Assembly (NCBI GenBank): GCA_965644295.1
Contig: CBFFRP010000464.1
Span: 1-45,154 of the forward strand
DNA length: 45,154 nt
Direction of reading: 5' to 3'
Origin: Paraphysomonas bandaiensis
Taxonomy: Eukaryota > Chrysophyceae
A program made the translations under genes and the position numbers. How positions within the stretch are numbered: the stretch's first letter is position 1; each line of letters opens with the position of its first letter. Positions 27,401-39,716 of the stretch are shown in pieces. The notes beneath the pieces were generated by a model that worked only from the letters and a program-made list of their open reading frames with translations, ran no database searches and was not told where the DNA came from.

Positions 27401-30400
27401 TTAATTCTTTGGAACAGGGAATCTCTGTGCTTTATTGGCAAGCCACTCTTTGCATGATATGATTCCAAAGGGCACAACGTCAAAAAACTTTTCTTCAGCC
27501 TGGAATACAAATGTGGCAAAACTTACAATTCTGTAACACATGCCACAACCCACTAACCTCATCTAGTGTTTTAAGCAATCGTTGGTCTAGTCGTTTCGAA
27601 GCTCCATGCAGAAATAGCAATATATCGTGTGTGGGCATATTTTCTAACTCAATTTCTTCCGAGTCATTCGTGAGAAATGAACGAACTTCATCAAATAAAT
27701 TCAATATCTACAACATCCATTAGTGTTCACATTGTCAGAGCATGTGACTTTTACCAGTGCATCCGGGCCAGACCTTCTCTTCGACCTCCCTTGATTGTCA
27801 GGGTTGTAGTTACGTCGCAATTGCGTAGGTATCTTATCCAACGCATAGCGAAAAAAGAAGTCATCAACTCCACCATCCGGAATTTCCAACAGCCCTCTCT
27901 ACATGGTTTAGACAAGCATTGCAATTATAATTAAAGCTATGATATGTACATGTATAATACGCACTTGGTAGTTCATATACATTTTCTTCATCTCGATTCG
28001 AAACAAAACCAAAACAGCAACCAGTGACCACAAGTGAACGGCATCATTAAAATCTACGTGGCGACATGAGCAAAACATATGTATGTATAGAGGACATACA
28101 TGGCGCGTATTCCTCAGAGCTGTACTTGTTCATAATGGCAATGCGATCAGCTGTGGTCACCTAAACACAAAACACAAATTACAATACCTAAAACCTGCAC
28201 CATATTGTATAAACCTGAAGAGCATCCCATACAGCCATCTGCTTCTCAAGCATCTGTTGTGCATCTTCCGTTTTTGCTGGTGCAACAAACACATCAGGTG
28301 TGGGTTACACACATAAGCATGCCATACTTGGTCCTTTCTTTAACTTTCCAAGCCTTCCCTTTTGAAGGAAGCTTTGTCTAGGGCCAGTGCCTGGCGAAAA
28401 TTTACTTCCACGCCCTTTCCCAGGTGTTCTAAGTTTATGTGTAATTAGAAGTTGACCACAACTAGTGCTAAACAGCGCACTTACCCCGTAAGGGGATCTT
28501 CATCTTCAGAGGAGGTGTCATCATCGTCTGACTCTAGTTCGGAAACAGAGGCACGAGATTCTATGGCACTCACTGAGGCACTTCGGTCGTCTACTGCCAC
28601 ACTACTAGCATCATCATCTGCGAAAACATTCCTGAAGCCCTCCTGATATGGTGTTAGATACCATTTCTGCCAGAGTAATACAACACAGCAGTAGCCATAC
28701 CGGACCACGCCTCTTTTTCGCAGGGGTAAGAGTAGTCCCTGGAACAGCCACCTTGGCTGTCTGTGATCGCACTGCTTTCAGTCCCACATTCGAAACAATC
28801 TTCTTTCTGTCATCATACGTCATATTCTCAGACAAATTTACCCAACAACACTCACCCTTTATCACTGTCGTAATTCGGGCCGACACTCATTTCAACCTGT
28901 CATCAATATATCATGACCCAAATAGCGACGGAACGCGTAACATACCTTCGTCTGAGCCACTTTAGGTCGAGATGCCATCATTTTATTCACCTGATCAATG
29001 GAATGTTTTTTCTTTGTTCGAACCGCAACAAAGGCGTCGACGTGGGGCTGCATACTCGCCATGATCTTTTGAGACGCCGGGTCGGACTAGTGAAAAGTGA
29101 TTACTCATGAAGGTACGAATACATACAGGCATGGGCAATCGTTGAGATTGTGTATACTCGTACCAGCGCCCCTAAGAATGTGTTTTCTGCAGATGGCTTC
29201 TTTGAAAGCCCGAAGGAACGTCTGCGTCTCGATCCCTACGAGATGAGAATGTGATTGTGACGTACAAACATGCTTCCCACATACCTTGTCTTTATTCTGT
29301 GGTGTGGTCGACTTTGTGCCCCCAGTCCCAGTCTTAACTTGTACCGGTGGGAGCGGCGCGCCATCACCTCGGGGTGACTTGTTGCTTTTGGATCCAGTAC
29401 TGAACCATCACTAATAAACGCAAACGCACGCTAATTTCATAAACTTACTTGTCTCCTTCGCTAGTGCCATTTGTCTGTAAGTTGGATTTGGCAGCTTCTT
29501 CTTCCGCTGTACGACGCAACATACGTCATTGCAGTGTGAAGCTATGAACGGAAACCTACCTTCTTTGGCGTACTGATAGAAAAGCTCTTGGAATTCAACA
29601 AAAGATATTATTGGCTGCTCTGCATTGAATCCAGCCGTACGTGGTCGCTCGTCATTCTACCAGAGAGATATCAGTCACTACAGAAATATGTCTTACACTA
29701 TACCGATAGCTCCGGGATATTCTTCCATAGGGGGCTGTCAGGCCGATGCATAGGAGTAGACATGGGGTTATCTGGTGCAGTGAGTGCACTATCGATTTGA
29801 TCTTTTTGTAGTCGCATTATCATCCAATCAGACGACTGAGAGTAGAAAACAATCAAACCTTATTAAATATAGCATCGACAGTACTTACGCATCCCTCCAC
29901 AAATCCATCCATGCCTAGCCCCGCTTCAACAGCAGTGCCAGTGCCAGGACGATTGTGGCGACCAGTAACTGTCACCTTAGGTGTACTCGTCTGCATCGCC
30001 TGTTGCATTCGGTTACGTGAGTTTTGGCGAGACATAGATGTCTCCTTCGTGGTGGGCTTTAATGGAGAGTCCGAAGTGTTATGTCGAGATAACCTATTTA
30101 AATATCACATATGGTAGACAAAAGGCACTGACGAGACAACTACAAAAAATACACTTCTATTCTATGCTTCTATTACATAAAGCAGAATTACCTTCCTGGA
30201 CCAGACCTAGTGTCAGATGATACGGAAATGCTAACCGAATCACTTCTCTGTGTAGTAGTTTGATTAGGAATAGAAGGAGCTGTAAGAAGTGCCTGTAGTG
30301 GTTTCTTCTTCTCTGCTACGCGCTCAAACTGTCTGGGGTTCAGTGCTTGCCTGACTTTGGACGAGGATGATGTGGTTGGACGCGAGACTGGTGCGTACTG

Positions 30401-31267
30401 ATATATACAGAAGCGAAACGAGTAACACATATTGAATATTGGACCGAGATAGATAGATTTACCGATGCTGCTCTAAGTCTTTTGGAGTCCTCTGTACCGG
30501 AGTTATCCCAGTCAACACTTTCCTTCTTCATCTTCTTGAGCACAGGATCCTCAATCTTTTCTGCCCCAACACTGCAACACATATCACTTAGAAAAACTGA
30601 ATTTATGAGTACATACTCTTTATAAACTTTGAGTAAATACATGCAGTGCGCTCTGTGTGCATTTGCAGTGGGGTGGAATACGCCTTTGTTGTCCATGTCC
30701 TTTTTAGCGGCGGTCATCTGGGCTCGCAGACCCGAGCTTAATTCGTACAGAGTTTGTCGGCACTCTATTTTGAACTGACGCTGCTCCTCTGGGTTAAGAG
30801 AGTTAAAATATTCCTGTAGTTTTGGGTTATCGAATCGCCGCTTCTGGGTGTAAGTGGGTGTGCGGTATTTGTGTCGCCATATTCGCTCCTCGTCACCATA
30901 CTCCTCAGTAGTCTTTTCAAGACTTACACCCTTGGCCTTTAGCATATCCACAGCCATCACTCCCTGGTTCAACAAATTCGTCTGTATGGCATACACAGCA
31001 TCAGTAATCATCTCATGTATCAGTAATCAGCAGTCATACCTGTGACAGATTGTTCCCGCGTCGTGTATTCAGTCTCTTCTGCACTTTTTCTTTCTCTCGA
31101 GTAGCATCCATGTCCTTTCTATCCACAGGATCTAAATCAAACAATGTCCGAGTATCCAGAATAGAGCTGATTGATCTTATTCCAGTTTCAATCTGTTTAA
31201 TACGCAGATTAGCAACGACCTTCTCTGTGTTCTTAGACATCTTCTTATCGGAGTCACCGCGCACCAT
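27401..31267 (-). CDS. unrecognised 912-aa, 21-exon protein
   Basis: Exons: 31267-31040, 30981-30617, 30571-30463, 30397-30192, 30093-29889, 29835-29704, 29656-29560, 29506-29449, 29399-29285, 29235-29164, 29086-28946, 28896-28856, 28806-28701, 28642-28485, 28428-28328, 28276-28215, 28160-28100, 28053-27965, 27898-27755, 27707-27558, 27499-27401. All junctions are GT-AG and total 2739 nt in one frame. Introns are 45-98 nt, most 45-66. The N-terminal ~230 residues are charged and helical (RFDNPKLQEYFNSLNPEEQR, LYELSSGLRAQM). Then comes a ~380-residue Ser/Thr/Lys-rich, probably disordered part with an acidic Ser stretch (SDDDDTSSEDED). The last ~290 residues are helical: EKQMAVWDAL, RIAIMNKYSSEEYA, a Leu/Val-rich helix, FFFRYALDKIPTQLRR and CKEWLANKAQRFP. 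I know no family; the exon regularity shows it is real. Confidence 0.75.
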
Positions 31268-31987
31268 CTCCACAGTATATCCTCTCCAGGAACAATGTGC
31301 TGGACTCTGTTACAGAAGCTGATGAGATATGATAACCTGCTCGTATATCTATTAATAGTATCGTATGTATGTATATGATGTTCAATTAACGAAACGACAG
31401 ACTGAAATATAACGACACAGTGTTCAGTTTTATTGACTCCCCAAACCCTACATTTTTATAAAAAGACGGATTATAGGGCAATATTTATGTACAGTATGTA
31501 TGTATGTATGTATGTATGTATGTATGTATGTATGTATGTATGTATGTATGTATGTATGTATGTATGTATGTATGTATGTAGGTATGTATGTATGTATGTA
31601 TGTATGTATGTATGTATGTATGTATGTATGTATGTATGTATGTATGTATGTATGTATGTATGTATGTATGTATGTATGTATGTATGTATGTATGTATGTA
31701 TGTATGTATGTATGTATGTATGTATGTATGTATGTATGTATGTATGTATGTATGTATGTATGTATGTATGTATGTATGTATGTATGTATGTATGTATGTA
31801 TGTATGTATGTATGTATGTATGTATGTATGTATGTATGTATGTATGTATGTATGTATGTATGTGTGTAATTGTATATCTGGAGATATATAGAGAGGATCT
31901 CGGTGTGTAGCATCATATCAGCAGTCTCATAGATATATTTCCAAGTCTTGAGTACTTTCAGATTCAGTGCTTTATTAGTTGCTGGGG
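31268..31987. other. divergent intergenic region dominated by a microsatellite
   Basis: The upstream region shared by the 912-aa gene (-) and the BAR-SH3 gene (+). More than half is the TATG array at 31494-31867. Confidence 0.7.
31494..31867. repeat. (TATG)n microsatellite, about 93 units
   Basis: About 370 bp of uninterrupted TATG/CATA tetranucleotide except for one T-to-G change (GTAGGTATG) near 31581 and a final TGTGTG. All frames are open on both strands (Met-Tyr-Val-Cys or Ile-His-Thr-Tyr), which is an artefact of the repeat. The assembled length may not be the true length. Confidence 0.98.
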
Positions 31988-33870
31988 ATGTTACAGTGAG
32001 TGGTCTGATATAATCATCTCCTTTACATAATAAATTACAGATCTTTAAAAGCAGCTCGAAGACGTAGTGTGGAAACAGTCCTTGAGACTGTAGGTGTGAG
32101 TGAGAAGGTCGTCGATGAAGAGTTTGAGTTAAGTAAGTGCGTATAATTTATATATGATAGCGCCTAATGGTCTCGTAAGATCATGCCAAGTTTTTGGATA
32201 TGATGGAAGACTTAAACGAGTGCGGAGCCTCTGTGTCTGCGTTATTAACTTCACAAAAAACATATTTTGGAGAAACTGTGAAAATGGTGTGTGATATATG
32301 TGGTGTTGTGTGTGAACTTGATTATGATGTATGTATATAACAGGCACAGTGCTTAGCGAGGATATATAAGAAGAATAGTGATCCCACTCACTGGCCAGGA
32401 TCATTGAATATGTTGTCCTTGGAAGAGACTTCAGTGGCCTATGAGAATGCGCTGCAAGAAGTGTTCTCAAATTACAGGTTTGCTCTCTTCTGAGATGTGC
32501 TCAAAATTTAGCGTTTTTGATAGTTTTGATTTGATGTAGATCTAGTAGTACTAGAAGCTGTGTGGATCTCTCGTTGACCCCAATGCGAAGCGCAGTAACT
32601 GCTATGGGGCCAGAAGTGGACGCGATCATTAAGGAGCGGTCGCAGGTTTTGATTGATTGCAACTCCTACTCTCGAAGACTGAAAGTGCTGAGAAGTAAGT
32701 ATGAGTCTGCGAAAGGCAAGCCGAACGAATCAGACGTAGAGGCCGAGGTGAAAAAGTATGAAGGAAAAGAGTCAAAGACAAAGGAATCGTACGAGAATCT
32801 TAACAACAAGTGCAAACAGGAAATTTTTGCTGCAAAGAAGGCCCACGATAACTTAGTGGACATGCAGCTTATTACCGTTCTCGTGACACAGGTACTCACA
32901 AATATGTTTGCATGATGTTCTGTATTAAGTAACTATACGTTCTGTGCTATTTTCAGGCACGTCTGTTTTCCATGGCTTCTCGCCAGATTGAGGGGCTCCT
33001 TGCTACCCTTCCACAGGACAAAGTAGCGCAAGTACAATCCCATATGGACCAGGTCAGCTAATATGCACATGCTATCATTCCTTCTCATCATAGCTGTGTA
33101 TGAAGTATATAAAGCAAGGAGGGTTCACAGTCAAGCAACAAGAGAAAAATGCTCTTGAGACCGGTATCGATGTCGCTTTGGGCAAGGCATACTTTACTGA
33201 TTTGAAGAGTCCCACTGCTGAAGAGGAAGCAGAGGCGGAAAGAAAGAAGAAAGATGACCTTGCCCGGTTCGTAACTTAGTTTTTTATATTTTTTCTGTAT
33301 CTGTATTAACTATATCTTATACTCTTTGGGGGTGTTACAGCGCGACAGCGATTGCAGAACAGGAACAAGCGCAAAGAGAAGGTCGTCCCCCTCCACCCCC
33401 TCCTCCTTCGTCTGGTCCTAGGTAAGTTCACGATAAAAGAAACACACTGTGGTGATGGTGTTGACATTCTTAATTTCTGCAGCAACCCCCCTCCCCCAAT
33501 ACCTCAATCATCAACACCAATATCGAAGTCTCCTACTTCTGGTTCCACTCCAGCTGCTCCTCCACCACCGCCCCCACCACCCCCACAACCGCCTGCCTCT
33601 AAGAAACAATACGTTATTGCTGTCTATGATCATGAGGTATACCCACACGCCACGCTGTAATGCTTGACGCGAATACATAAGCGATGTGATGTTAACAATT
33701 ACCAACTACTAATAATATTTGCGTAGATTGAAGATGATGACGAGCTTCCGTTCAAAGTTGGCGATAGAATCATGGTTCTGGACTCTAGTGATGAGGGATG
33801 GTGGAAAGGCCAGCACGCTGTCACTGGAGAAATAGGCATTTTCCCTGTCAACTACGTCAAGAGTGAGTAA
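31988..33870 (+). CDS. BAR-SH3 protein (amphiphysin/Rvs167/Hob1-like)
   Basis: Ten exons: 31988-31995, 32041-32132, 32180-32286, 32344-32477, 32540-32891, 32957-33052, 33094-33266, 33341-33421, 33483-33636, 33727-33870; introns 41-90 nt; 446 aa. The first coding exon is 8 nt (ATGTTACA). Residues ~1-290 form a helical BAR-type domain (SLKAARRRSVETVLETVG, FLDMMEDLNECGASVSALL, NKCKQEIFAAKKAHDNLVDM). Residues ~320-388 are a low-complexity linker with long Pro runs, a likely profilin or SH3 ligand. The C-terminal SH3 (about 390-446) has ALYDY-type VIAVYDHE, DELPFKVGDRI, EGWWKGQ and GIFPVNYV. By family knowledge it senses membrane curvature and links endocytic membranes to actin and dynamin. Confidence 0.9.
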
Positions 33871-35399
33871 TTATGTTTGGAGTACGTATCGAGTTTTGTT
33901 GATGAGTGGGAATAGTTTCAAAAGCTAGGAGTAATAGTGTGATTGTAGTTTGCTATTCGAGATTATAATAGTAATGATAGAGTTACGGATAGTTTCGAAT
34001 CATAGATATGCAACAAAGTGTGATTACATGTCGTCAGAGTTTTTTCAATACTGTGACGGAGTATTAGCGTGTGCAACCGCAATTTACCCTTATGATTGAG
34101 CGTATTTAGAATGATTGACCACTTTCCCGTAAAATGCCTAAGAGGTAGCTAATATCTGTATTAAAGTACCGTCGATATTCTAACAGCTAATACCTTATAC
34201 TGATACACCGCTGTATATTGAAACGTTACAAAATTTATTTGTGATCAAATTGATAAACAAGTTTAGGTTTTGTCAATAGCCAAAATCTTCTTGTGAACTC
34301 AGGTTTCGGCAACTAAGTTCTGACCTGATGTAAATGTAAATTGCGTCATATACATCAAATTTTCTGTTTCTTATTATTATTTAGTGTTAACACATAATAA
34401 TACCATGTATATCCGTACATTGTACCCTATGGAAGCACTAGTAATTCGGTGGTTAAACACTACCTGCATACGTCAACATCGCGCCGTCATTCTTTGTGTA
34501 AATATAAGTAGGAATAATATAATCTGCAACCACTCCAAGTAAACTAAAAAGGGAGCAAGGAAAATTTATCTGTTGAGAGGAGAAATAAACTTACATTACA
34601 TTTGTTACGCTGCTTGTGACCTTCGTTTCAACCGACGACAAACTGTTCTTTCACATTTGCAGCGAGATTGGTACCGGAGGTTTCTCTTCCACCATCGTGT
34701 GACCGTCGTAATAAATGCGGTCACGTTGGTCGTGCAATATGTAGCTGCATGTTATGTAAAACTGCCTCACATTAATTAGAGTTTAAAATACTAATAATAC
34801 ATCTTGATTATGCAGCTAACCACAGTCTATATGGATGAAAGATATGCTCAGCTAGTAGTCAACAGAAGGAAGCCTTGCTGAGACTTTGAAACATTTACTG
34901 ATACCTAGAAGAAGCGCCTGAGCTTCGTTAGTTTTGCATTGCCAAGAGAACTTTCATGCATGTGTGGGAGCTGAAGAAGTCTGTCAGGAGGATATTGCTT
35001 TGGGACATAGTTTTGTATTTTTCAGTGTGTTGCTTTATATATGTCGCTTTAAGATACTAATTGATTAGAACTTCACCACCTTAAACTAAAAAAACACACT
35101 TCTCATTTCCCTCACCATATTTTGGCAGCAGTGCAGTATATGTATGTATATATGATGTATTCGGTGGTATTCCTATCTAGATATTCTGAAAGGCCCTCTG
35201 TGTGTGTATATGTATGGGGTATGTATGTATGGGGGGTATGTAGTGTAGGTATATATATACATACGTACACAGGAATGAGTTGAGTTCAAAGATTCATGTG
35301 TATGTATATATATATATATATATAGTAGCACACAGAGGCGCTGTTGGTCACTACAGCGCTAGATGAGTATTAATATATCTACCTAGACACCGGATACTA
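33871..35399. other. 1.5-kb gene-free region
   Basis: No supported ORF or RNA gene. Simple sequence occurs at 35140-35330: TATG-type tracts and a (TA)n run near 35307-35324. Confidence 0.55.
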
Positions 35400-36604
35400 A
35401 TGAAACAAGTCTTGAATTCATTTTCGTTCAGTCGATACAGGTAAACAATCCTGTGTATGCGTATGCGTATGTGTGTGTGTGTATGTATGTATGTGTGTAA
35501 CATGTACGGGTGATGTAGATGCAAGGAGCTACCTGTTCCATCCGATCGTTCCTCTCGCACTAGAGCATCTATCTCCCGCGGGTGTCGTTCTCATAATGGT
35601 AGTGGTGTACCCCCCTCATTGGCCTCACTGGCTGCAGCCTCTCGTCTCAGTGTGGATAATATACCCATACAGAGAGATGGCGATAGATCTTCTCCTTCTC
35701 CATCCCCTTGGGCTTTACTCAGTGATATATTAGGTCACATGAATGCTGCGCACATTAAAAGTATTACTGTTATGGAAGGATGTCTCCGCCTGGCACATGA
35801 ACGCATTCCCCCTCGTCTTCGCGGGTCATGGAAAGCTGAGGGAATCATCCTTTCCCAAGATGTGTTTGTCCAAGGCTTCACACAAACCATGCCCAACATA
35901 CCCCGCAGCAAGGTTGAGGCTCTTTATGCACTGCTGGCCAAGGAGGGAGGTGTGGCACTTCACTCCATATACGGTATGCTTTCTCTCTGTCTTCTCAAAC
36001 GAGGCGCCTCTGTGCCGGAGGTACATACATTGAAGCATAAAATCGAATCTTAACAATAGCTGTATTGTTTATAGATAGCGCACGCTGTATTTGATGGCAT
36101 TGCCTGGGAGCTTACCCATCTTATTTCCGAAGAGCGTCCTACGAATGCTCCTGACCTTTTTAACGACCCTTCTCTTAGGTATGCGTAAAGAAATTCAAAC
36201 TCATGCAAATGTTTATGTTTTCGATGTACAGGATGCCATCTCAGGCTGTGGCGGGAGTGTTGTCTGACATTTGTTCCCTTGTGTCTTCGTCATCATACAA
36301 TGACCTTCCATTTGTGCGAGACAAATTGAACGAGTTCATGGAGCTCAAGACACTTGCCCACCACAGGCAGATCAGCACCTCTACTCAGTTTTGCAGCACC
36401 GACAGGGGCACTGTGTCAATGTCTGAGTTGATTGACTTTTTTGAGTCGCGACGGTCATACCGCACTCTGCTTCTGGGCACTCACCTTGACGTCTCCCTGC
36501 AGCTCTGTCCAAAGGCTGCCAGTGTAGAATTCAAGTACGATTTGAAGGTGGCAGAGATCATGGCATCGGATTCAAAAAATTCTTTACCAATACAGAGCAA
36601 TTAG
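35400..36604 (+). CDS. unrecognised 339-aa protein
   Basis: Four exons: 35400-35440, 35519-36020, 36075-36178, 36232-36604 (introns 78, 54, 53 nt). The joins are frame-consistent: phase 2 through a GTAAAC donor, phase 0, then phase 2. The first ~85 residues are Ser/Arg-rich (RSSRTRASISRGCRSHNGSG) and probably disordered. Residues ~95-339 are a compact helical region: WALLSDILGHM, CLRLAHERIPPRLRGSW, SKVEALYALLAKEGG, IAHAVFDGIAWELTHLI, and FVRDKLNEFMELKTLAHHRQ. A final SMSELIDFFESRRSYRTLLLG may be EF-hand-like in shape. No family recognised. The first exon is the least certain part. Confidence 0.6.
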
Positions 36605-37254
36605 CCTCTGCATGTATTTCCTGCTGATGTACAGTATCAGTAGGTCACTTCTTCGAGTACCATTTGGACTGGCTTTCTAAATATCCATCAGGAAGCAATT
36701 GCCAATGTGCGATTGCATTTGCTATTATACTCTGCTGAATACTCAGTAGCAATTTATATATATTATTTGATTTACTGAATGCAAGAAATTTATGCGCGTC
36801 AGCGTGAGATACCCATGCCTATGATATTATTAGCTTCAGCTATGATACATTCTAGTATTTGAATATTATACAGTTGCCAACATTAACATTAATAATATGA
36901 TATATGTAAAGCTTCTCAAACTGTTTAGTTAGATATTCTCCAAGTCCTTTAGTATCTTCAGAACTTTACGTCGTGGGAACTAACGTGATGCATAATGATA
37001 TCATAATGCAGGGTCGATTTATGCGGGTGGTTCTTGACTCTTACACTAATGTAGTTTATGCAATATGACACTAACTGTGTGCGCAAAAACAATAGTCTAT
37101 CTAGTAGTGACAACTTAACTTTTCTTCAATTAACTAAGTGATGAAATGAGCCAAATCTAATGAATAGACATGCCGATCATTTGTGAATATAAAACGATGT
37201 TACTAGAGTTCTTGCTATTAGAACTAGTGCAGCAAAACAATTTAACTAACCAGT
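36605..37254. other. no gene seen
   Basis: AT-rich sequence between the orphan gene and repeat copy D; nothing recognised. Confidence 0.55.
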
Positions 37255-37508
37255 AGTTAAGTGGTTAACTCTAATATCCTACAATTTAACTCTACGAAAG
37301 CTGCTTGTGCGTCACCGCAAGCACCAAGGTGAAACCACTTTCGCTCTCTGTCCTTACAGTGGACAGCCCTAATGCTTGACTTCAGCAGGCAGCCCAATAC
37401 CCCAGATGCCCTTGAGGTGGGCCCATTCCATGATGCCTGTTTAGTCGTCAAAGCCAAAATACGTATACGTTATACATTAGTGTCCCTTGTACCACACAAG
37501 CATTTGGC
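37255..37508 (-). repeat. dispersed repeat family, copy D
   Basis: The core GCTGCTTGTGCGTCACCGCA at 37301-37320 is flanked by TATCCTACAATTTAAC and CACTTTCGCTCT. The distal part (TTGACTTCAGCAGGC, GGCATCATGG region, AGTGTCCCTTGTACC) aligns with copy A or with the flanks of the MULE in copy C, in reverse. It is cut off exactly where the Harbinger-like element begins at 37509. Confidence 0.78.
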
Positions 37509-37777
37509 TATTTAGGAAAACTGAATTTCTGAATACTGAATTCTGAAAATTCAGTGGTCAAAAATGGCTTTTTTGGTGGCTTATTAAGCAAAACTGAATT
37601 CTGAACACTGAATATAGCGATAAAATTCAGTATTCAGTGTCGATCACTGAATAAAAATCCACCTGAAAATGCTTTTTCAGTGAGAGGTCGGAGCACTGAA
37701 TACTGAATTTCTTTACTGAAATATACACACAATATATGCACTTTAAAGTACCTTATATATCACTATAAGTAAGAAAT

Positions 37778-38231
37778 ATGAGTACCAGTGATCGTGAACC
37801 GGAACATTCCGAGGAGGAGAAAGAATTAGACAACAAAGAGGAGGAGCATCCTTCATCTTGACATTTTGAAGGTCGATAAGGACTACCCAGCAGTGGAGGA
37901 ATTGATAAAGCAGCTGAAAGGGAATACCAAGGGTGCTTTGGCCAAGGTACATATCATATTATTTGTACAGTTGGAATAAGTAGTGTTTGTTTATACAGCA
38001 ACTGTTCTGTCTGGTCAGTGGAATAGCCGGGAACACTGTGACCGAGGAAGCAACTCCACTTTTATTCTTCTTGGGAAACCAGTAGAATATAGAGCTTTGA
38101 ACTCTTATTCCTTAACCCAAGGAAAGAAGCGAAAAGGATTATCAATTGATAATGTGAAGGATTTACGACAAAGCTTCAATAAGAAAGCCCGGCACGCCGT
38201 AGACGACGCCTTCCATACTCCGTCTACTTAA
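37778..38231 (+). pseudogene. degenerate second ORF of the Harbinger-like element
   Basis: An acidic Glu-rich start (ATG at 37778, SDREPEHSEEEKEL) runs into a stop at about 37860. The neighbouring frame continues with KVDKDYPAVEELIKQLKGN, and after a possible short intron an open stretch from about 37999 reads SGQWNSREHCDRGSN and ends in a basic region before TAA. This is consistent with a broken accessory (Myb/SANT-like or DNA-binding) protein, though no Myb motif is clear. Confidence 0.4.
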
Positions 38232-38524
38232 AGTTCGAAGCCTACTCCTACATCCAAGGAATCCATAACTACAAACGTAGTTATTACACATAAAGGCCTG
38301 ACTACTGAGGATGATTATGATGGTGATAGCGAAGAGTGCCGAAAAATCGCCCGCACCATAAAAGTAAACGAGAACTTGAAACCATAAAAGTAAATATTTG
38401 TATGAGGACTTATCAAACTTGTATATGAAAAGCTGAGATTATCGAACTTGGAAGTGAAAGTAATTAATATATGGAATTATTAGTTCATAGAAAATCTAAT
38501 TGCACATTCTTCTTCTATGCACAC

Positions 38525-39716
38525 TCATGTTACGCTTGGGTACATTCTATCCAACACTGCATTTTGTATACGGTTCATTGGATGGAGCTCTTTAGCCTTT
38601 CCTCCAAATCTTTTTGGCCAATCAAGCTGGCCATATTGCCACTGAAACCTGAAGTGCGTGACCAATGCTTTTCTGGTCCTATCGTAGTCTCTTCTACTCC
38701 AGGGATTGAACTGCATGCCTTCGATCGTGGAAGTATCAACTCAGTATCAACGCATACCAGCTATTGATTCCCTTCTTTACTTCTGCAGGGGTCCAGTTGA
38801 AAAGCGCATTGGGATAGAACCACATCATCCTAGCCTCGAGATTATTAGGATTCAGCTTAATACATGATTGTATCTGTGAGTTATAATGTTCAATGAAATA
38901 TCTGTCGAAGATACGTGATCGTCATCATAACGTCGTCATTATCAGTTACACTTCTAACTATTCCGTTGTGCATGATAGCTACGTTCTATATTGTTATTCA
39001 TAATTTTCACTCTATCGTGCTCATTACTTACACTCTTATAATCACAACACTGTTTTACTATTATAAAGATCAATTCTTTATTGAGATTATATTACATCCA
39101 TACAGTTTCCATCTGTGCATACAGGTAAATGGCGTTGCAAGGGCGCCACAATCTCAGGGCCGATCAATCTAATGTTAATTCGGAGGGTACGAGGAGACCA
39201 CCCCGTATATTTTACACTTTTCCATTTCAGTCCATTTCGCAAATACCGAAATCTTGCTTTCAAGATCCCAAAGGTACATTCAACGTCCTTCCTTACTGAC
39301 TCCAAAAACTCCGACCAATGTACTTCGTGATGTCCAGTAGGACTGTGCATTGGATCCACAAAACATGGGTATTTCTGGTAACCTCCGTCTACTATGAAGT
39401 ACCCTCCTTTGCATCTCATGAGGTCACCGTTCTCATTGTATAAGTCGAACTCCGCTTCCTTCAGCTTTCCCATCATCACGTCATACGTGAATTCGTCTTC
39501 GACTGTAATTGTCTAGTCGCACTCGCGTCCATCGTAGAGGAAAGATATGAACATTATTCTGCGGTTATGGTCTACCACTGCTTGGTATGCCAAAGTGGTG
39601 AAGGGATAATTACCCTTACAGAAGTTGTGAAGATGCTTTGGGCGGCATCTCAACCAACGGAAATGGGTGATATCAGGTCTTAATGTTGTGTTCAGATGTG
39701 ATATATATGCATTCAT
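38525..39716 (-). pseudogene. broken Harbinger-like DDE transposase
   Basis: From 39716 leftward the frame reads LRPDITHFRWLRCRPKHLHN (first catalytic Asp in D-x-THFRW) and AYQAVVDHNRRIMFIS. After an in-frame TAG at 39513 it continues with GGYFIVDGGYQKYPCFVDPM (second Asp) and FLESVRKDVECTFGILKARF (catalytic Glu), the signature of the plant/oomycete-type Harbinger transposases. The DNA-binding N-terminus is missing, since the terminal repeat begins only ~110 bp upstream. The stretch 38720-39086 is stop-ridden, and a C-terminal-like piece (RDYDRTRKALVTHF, LDWPKRFGGKAKE) lies at 38525-38716. Inactive as it stands. Confidence 0.82.

Noticed and set aside
31433-31916. Long Met-Tyr-Val-Cys and Ile-His-Thr-Tyr open frames
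   Set aside because: They are translations of the TATG microsatellite and have no independent coding evidence.
34573-34779. Short ORF in the gene-free region after BAR-SH3
   Set aside because: No motif, no splice context and Arg/Val/Tyr-rich composition typical of chance frames.
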